From positions 38,625 to 102,624 of the forward strand of contig NZ_JAGIKZ010000013.1 of assembly GCF_017874625.1 (NCBI RefSeq): DNA of 64,000 bases. The letters are read 5' to 3'. This document shows positions 61,639 through 64,000 of the stretch, piece by piece. A model generated the notes under the pieces. It saw nothing but the letters and a program-made list of their open reading frames with translations. It had not been told where the DNA came from and made no database searches. Each line of letters begins with the position of its first letter. Position 1 is the stretch's first letter. The position numbers were made by a program, and so were the translations under genes. This DNA is from Cytobacillus eiseniae (GTDB lineage Bacteria > Bacillota > Bacilli > Bacillales > Cytobacillaceae).

Positions 61639-63048
61639 TTACTTCGGAAGTGTGATCCGAAAGGTTGTTCCAGCTGCTGTACTCTCTGTCAGGACAAGGT
61701 CTCCTCCAATTGACTGAGCAATCATTTTGCTAAATGGCAAACCAAGTCCTAACCCTCTCACTTTATATTTTTTTCCTTCCCCTCTAAAAAAACGCTCAAA
61801 AATAAGGTCTTGTTCTTCTAAAGGAATGCCGCTGCCTGTATCTGTAATATCAATTATCACTTGATTGGAGTTTTCCGCTAAAATGACGTCAATTTTGCCT
61901 GTTCCTTCAATCGCATGCTTTGCATTATTAAGAAGGTTTGATAGGATTTGCTGAAGTCTCATAGGATCAACATGGACAATCCTGCTTTCCTTAAGTGGAG
62001 TAACTGTCATCACAATCGATTCGTCCTCCTGAACGATTTCCCATTGATGGATAAAATCCAACAATAGCTTTTTAATTTCATGTGTTTCCATCGTAACTGG
62101 GATGGCATTCGCAGCAAATGAATTAAAGGCTAATAAATCCTCTACCATTATTTTCATTTTTGATGTTTCATTTAATGATAGCTTTAGGAATTCCTTTGCA
62201 TCCTCCCCTGTAACGACATTATCATTTAATGCCTGAAGGAGTCCGCTAATCGATGTCACTGGCGTTTTTAATTCATGTGTAACACCTGCTAATAACTCTG
62301 TACGAAGGGACTCCAATTTTTGCAAACGATTGGACATTTCCTTAAATGACTGAACAAGCTCATATACTTCTAGTTCTTTCATATCATCTGGCAAATCAAT
62401 ATTATAATCGCCTGCTTGCACTTGTTTCGCCGCTCTTGCTACATCTTTAATCGGATTTGCAAGCCTGCGTGATAGATAATAGATGGCAGCCCAGCCTAGA
62501 AGCGCAAGACTTATAATCATAATCGCTAACTGACGATATTCTTGATTGACCCGTGTAAGATTCTCTTCTAATTCTATGATGACGACCCAGCCAAGTGAGA
62601 AGTTCTGTGTGTCAATCGGAGCCTTTACTACATAAAAATTACGTCCATCCTCCTCAAATGTTAGCTTCTGGACATTCTTTTCATTACTCAATATTTCACG
62701 TGGGAACTGCCGAAACATCCTGTCAGTTGGACGATTACTCGAAAGGATCGTACCGATCGTATCCACAATATAAATTGATGGATCACTTTCGATATTCATA
62801 AAACGCCCTCGATTGGTCAGTAGACCTGACACCTCTCTGTTTGGTCTTCCCTCACTTATATCAACAAATCGATTAGCGATTTCTTCTGCCATTAGCTTCG
62901 TCATATCTAGCCGATTTTCAAGTGTTGTATGTCGGATCCACAAAGCAGAGATGATTGCGATTACAACAAGTCCGATACAAAGCGTAACTAAATATCGACT
63001 CGTCCAATAACGAAGCAATGAAATTCGTTTTTTATTTTTTATAAACAC
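61639..63048 (-). CDS. Sensor histidine kinase with HAMP domain
   Basis: A membrane sensor kinase of 469 residues: first helix (about 18-37), an external sensing domain (about 38-172), second helix (about 174-192), then HAMP (SRRLANPIKDVARAAKQVQAGDYNIDL). The HisKA domain has phospho-acceptor His258 (GVTHELKTPVTSISGLLQAL), and the ATPase domain has NLLNNAKHAIEG, ITDTGSGIP and GLGLGLPFSKMIAQ. The start is uncertain: GTG 63048, overlapping the regulator gene by 17 bases, fits the normal N-terminus, while an ATG at 63093 would extend it unusually. The stimulus is unknown. It pairs with the adjacent regulator. Confidence 0.9.
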   Translation of the reverse strand: MFIKNKKRISLLRYWTSRYLVTLCIGLVVIAIISALWIRHTTLENRLDMTKLMAEEIANRFVDISEGRPNREVSGLLTNRGRFMNIESDPSIYIVDTIGTILSSNRPTDRMFRQFPREILSNEKNVQKLTFEEDGRNFYVVKAPIDTQNFSLGWVVIIELEENLTRVNQEYRQLAIMIISLALLGWAAIYYLSRRLANPIKDVARAAKQVQAGDYNIDLPDDMKELEVYELVQSFKEMSNRLQKLESLRTELLAGVTHELKTPVTSISGLLQALNDNVVTGEDAKEFLKLSLNETSKMKIMVEDLLAFNSFAANAIPVTMETHEIKKLLLDFIHQWEIVQEDESIVMTVTPLKESRIVHVDPMRLQQILSNLLNNAKHAIEGTGKIDVILAENSNQVIIDITDTGSGIPLEEQDLIFERFFRGEGKKYKVRGLGLGLPFSKMIAQSIGGDLVLTESTAAGTTFRITLPK

Positions 63049-63715
63049 AAAATTGATACCCCAATCCTCGAAGAGTCTTAATCTCACCTTCAACTACTGG
63101 CCATGCTTTCAGCGATTTTCTTAATCGTTTGATCGCTAAATCCACTGCTCGGTCACTGCCCTCATATTCCCAGCCCCACACATTGTCGATCAGCTGATCT
63201 CTTGTAAAGGTTTGATTTGGATTTTCTGCTAAGAACAGAAGCAATGATAAATCACGTGGGGTCAGTTCTATTTCCTGCTCACCTATTTTCACTCGATGGG
63301 ATTTTATATCGATTTCCAATTGACCGTATTTCTTCGAAGAACTTTCTGTTGTCTTTGACCGTCTTAGAACAGCTTTCACTCTCGCCACAACTTCATCCGC
63401 AATAAAGGGTTTAGAAATATAATCATCCGCCCCATCGTTTAATCCAGTTAAGCGATATTGAACATCACCTAAAGCTGTAAGCATGATGACTGGACAATCA
63501 CTTCTTTCACGGATTTCTTTTAATACCGTCCACCCATCCTTGCCTGGAAGCATGACATCCAGTAATACAAGTTCAGGCATATGTTCATTAAATTGATTGA
63601 TCGCTTCTATTCCGTTAAATGCCTGTATCGTCTGAAAATTCGCCTTCTGTAGATAGACCTTTAACACTTGACTAATTGGAACTTCATCTTCAACAATTAA
63701 GACAGTAATCATCAT
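63032..63715 (-). CDS. OmpR/PhoB-family response regulator
   Basis: DNA-binding partner of the adjacent kinase, 227 residues. Receiver domain: acidic pocket VEDE, phospho-acceptor Asp53 (LVLLDVMLPGKDGW), switch Thr in IMLTALGD and Lys in YISKPF. The C-terminal winged helix (IELTPRDLSLLLFLAENPNQTFTRDQLIDNVWGWEYEGSDRAVDLAIKRLRKSL) is of the PhoB type. ATG 63715 has TTAGGAG upstream. The regulon cannot be told from the window; neighbouring htrA/foldase and MerR genes hint at envelope stress, but this is only proximity. Confidence 0.93.
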   Translation of the reverse strand: MMITVLIVEDEVPISQVLKVYLQKANFQTIQAFNGIEAINQFNEHMPELVLLDVMLPGKDGWTVLKEIRERSDCPVIMLTALGDVQYRLTGLNDGADDYISKPFIADEVVARVKAVLRRSKTTESSSKKYGQLEIDIKSHRVKIGEQEIELTPRDLSLLLFLAENPNQTFTRDQLIDNVWGWEYEGSDRAVDLAIKRLRKSLKAWPVVEGEIKTLRGLGYQFCVYKK

Positions 63716-63851
63716 TTCATCTCCTAACAAAGGGAAAGCCCGTCTACGATAGTATGATAAACCTTCTATTTAGTTATTGTCTATTGAATCTAGCTTTTAT
63801 TATAAAAATTTATTAAGTCAAGATGATGTCAATCTTAGATAAGTGCAAATC

Positions 63852-63954
63852 AAAACCACCAGTGTGAACTGGTGGTTTGCTCTGCGGCTGAAAGCCTCTC
63901 TTACTGGCCTTGGCCTTAAAGGCCCACTGAAAGGGTTTCCCTTTTGCACCACAT
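63852..63954. mobile_element. Partial IS200/IS605-type element end
   Basis: From about 63855 the hairpin ACCACCAGT/ACTGGTGGT is followed by TGCTCTGCGGCTGAAAGCC, a GGCC-rich stem and AAAGGGTTTCCCTTTTGCAC. From memory this order of hairpins matches the subterminal, noncoding end of IS200/IS605-family elements in Bacillaceae. No transposase frame lies inside the window, so either the element continues beyond 64000 or only a remnant is present. The rest of the gap 63731-64000 shows no gene. Confidence 0.45.
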
Positions 63955-64000
63955 TCTCTCACCAATTCTAAAGAATTCCGTTATTTCTTCTTATTTTTTT

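Overview
The window is a low-GC Bacillaceae chromosome. The genus cannot be fixed from the sequence. Almost every recognisable protein has a Bacillus subtilis-type counterpart (MotAB, HutH, TopB, AmpS, YetJ, LiaIHFSR, YfmL, YunB, YkuK, GltC, HtrA). Strong AAGGAGG ribosome-binding sites are common, and genes sit in short operons separated by U-tailed hairpins. The organism is motile (motAB behind a sigma-D-type promoter). It forms endospores: it has yunB, a small gene behind a sigma-G-type promoter, and a possible coat protein. It respires with heme-copper enzymes. No rRNA, tRNA, prophage or complete insertion sequence was seen. The far right edge looks like one end of an IS200/IS605-type element.

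Layout. 1-4.65 kb: the tail of a transporter, two tiny proteins, motAB, a Cys/Arg-rich protein and hutH. 4.9-15.7 kb: topB, a 20-copy 21-bp minisatellite, an MFS carrier, aminopeptidase AmpS, a DUF4309-like lipoprotein, a PanF-like symporter with its DUF997 partner, mscL, yetJ, and a peroxiredoxin-like gene with an in-frame TGA at a redox-cysteine position. 15.8-24.2 kb: tldE/tldD, cardiolipin synthase, small enzymes, an orphan ECF sigma factor and a SpoVB-type flippase. 24.3-30.5 kb: an ABC-F ATPase preceded by a leader peptide and an attenuator-like terminator, then the liaIHFSR cell-envelope stress operon. 30.6-42.6 kb: a VanW protein, a FAD/Rieske oxidoreductase, a DEAD-box helicase, an alanine symporter, a repeat-containing exported protein, map, csp, yunB, ykuK, and two copies of a dispersed repeat.

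42.8-47 kb carries a DsbA-like protein and then a four-gene respiratory operon: a CuA subunit II, a heme-copper subunit I, a Sco copper chaperone and a membrane protein of unknown function. Subunit I keeps all its metal-binding histidines but has Asn where oxygen reductases have the cross-linked Tyr. An FNR-type box sits at -41.5 from a plausible start site. Together these suggest a CuA-type nitric oxide reductase rather than an oxidase. 47-52 kb holds a regulator-plus-exporter pair and an ECF sigma/anti-sigma pair, divergent from a membrane protein that has its own ECF-type promoter. 52-64 kb holds gltC/gdhA, an array of short palindromes, an RlmI-type methyltransferase, putP, a foldase-HtrA pair, a self-regulated MerR/TipAS regulator and an OmpR-type two-component system.

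The points most worth a second look are the candidate selenoprotein (14863-15414) with a bacterial SECIS-like hairpin, the Tyr-less heme-copper enzyme under an FNR-type site, the undescribed leader peptide/attenuator before the ABC-F gene, and several families of intergenic repeats.
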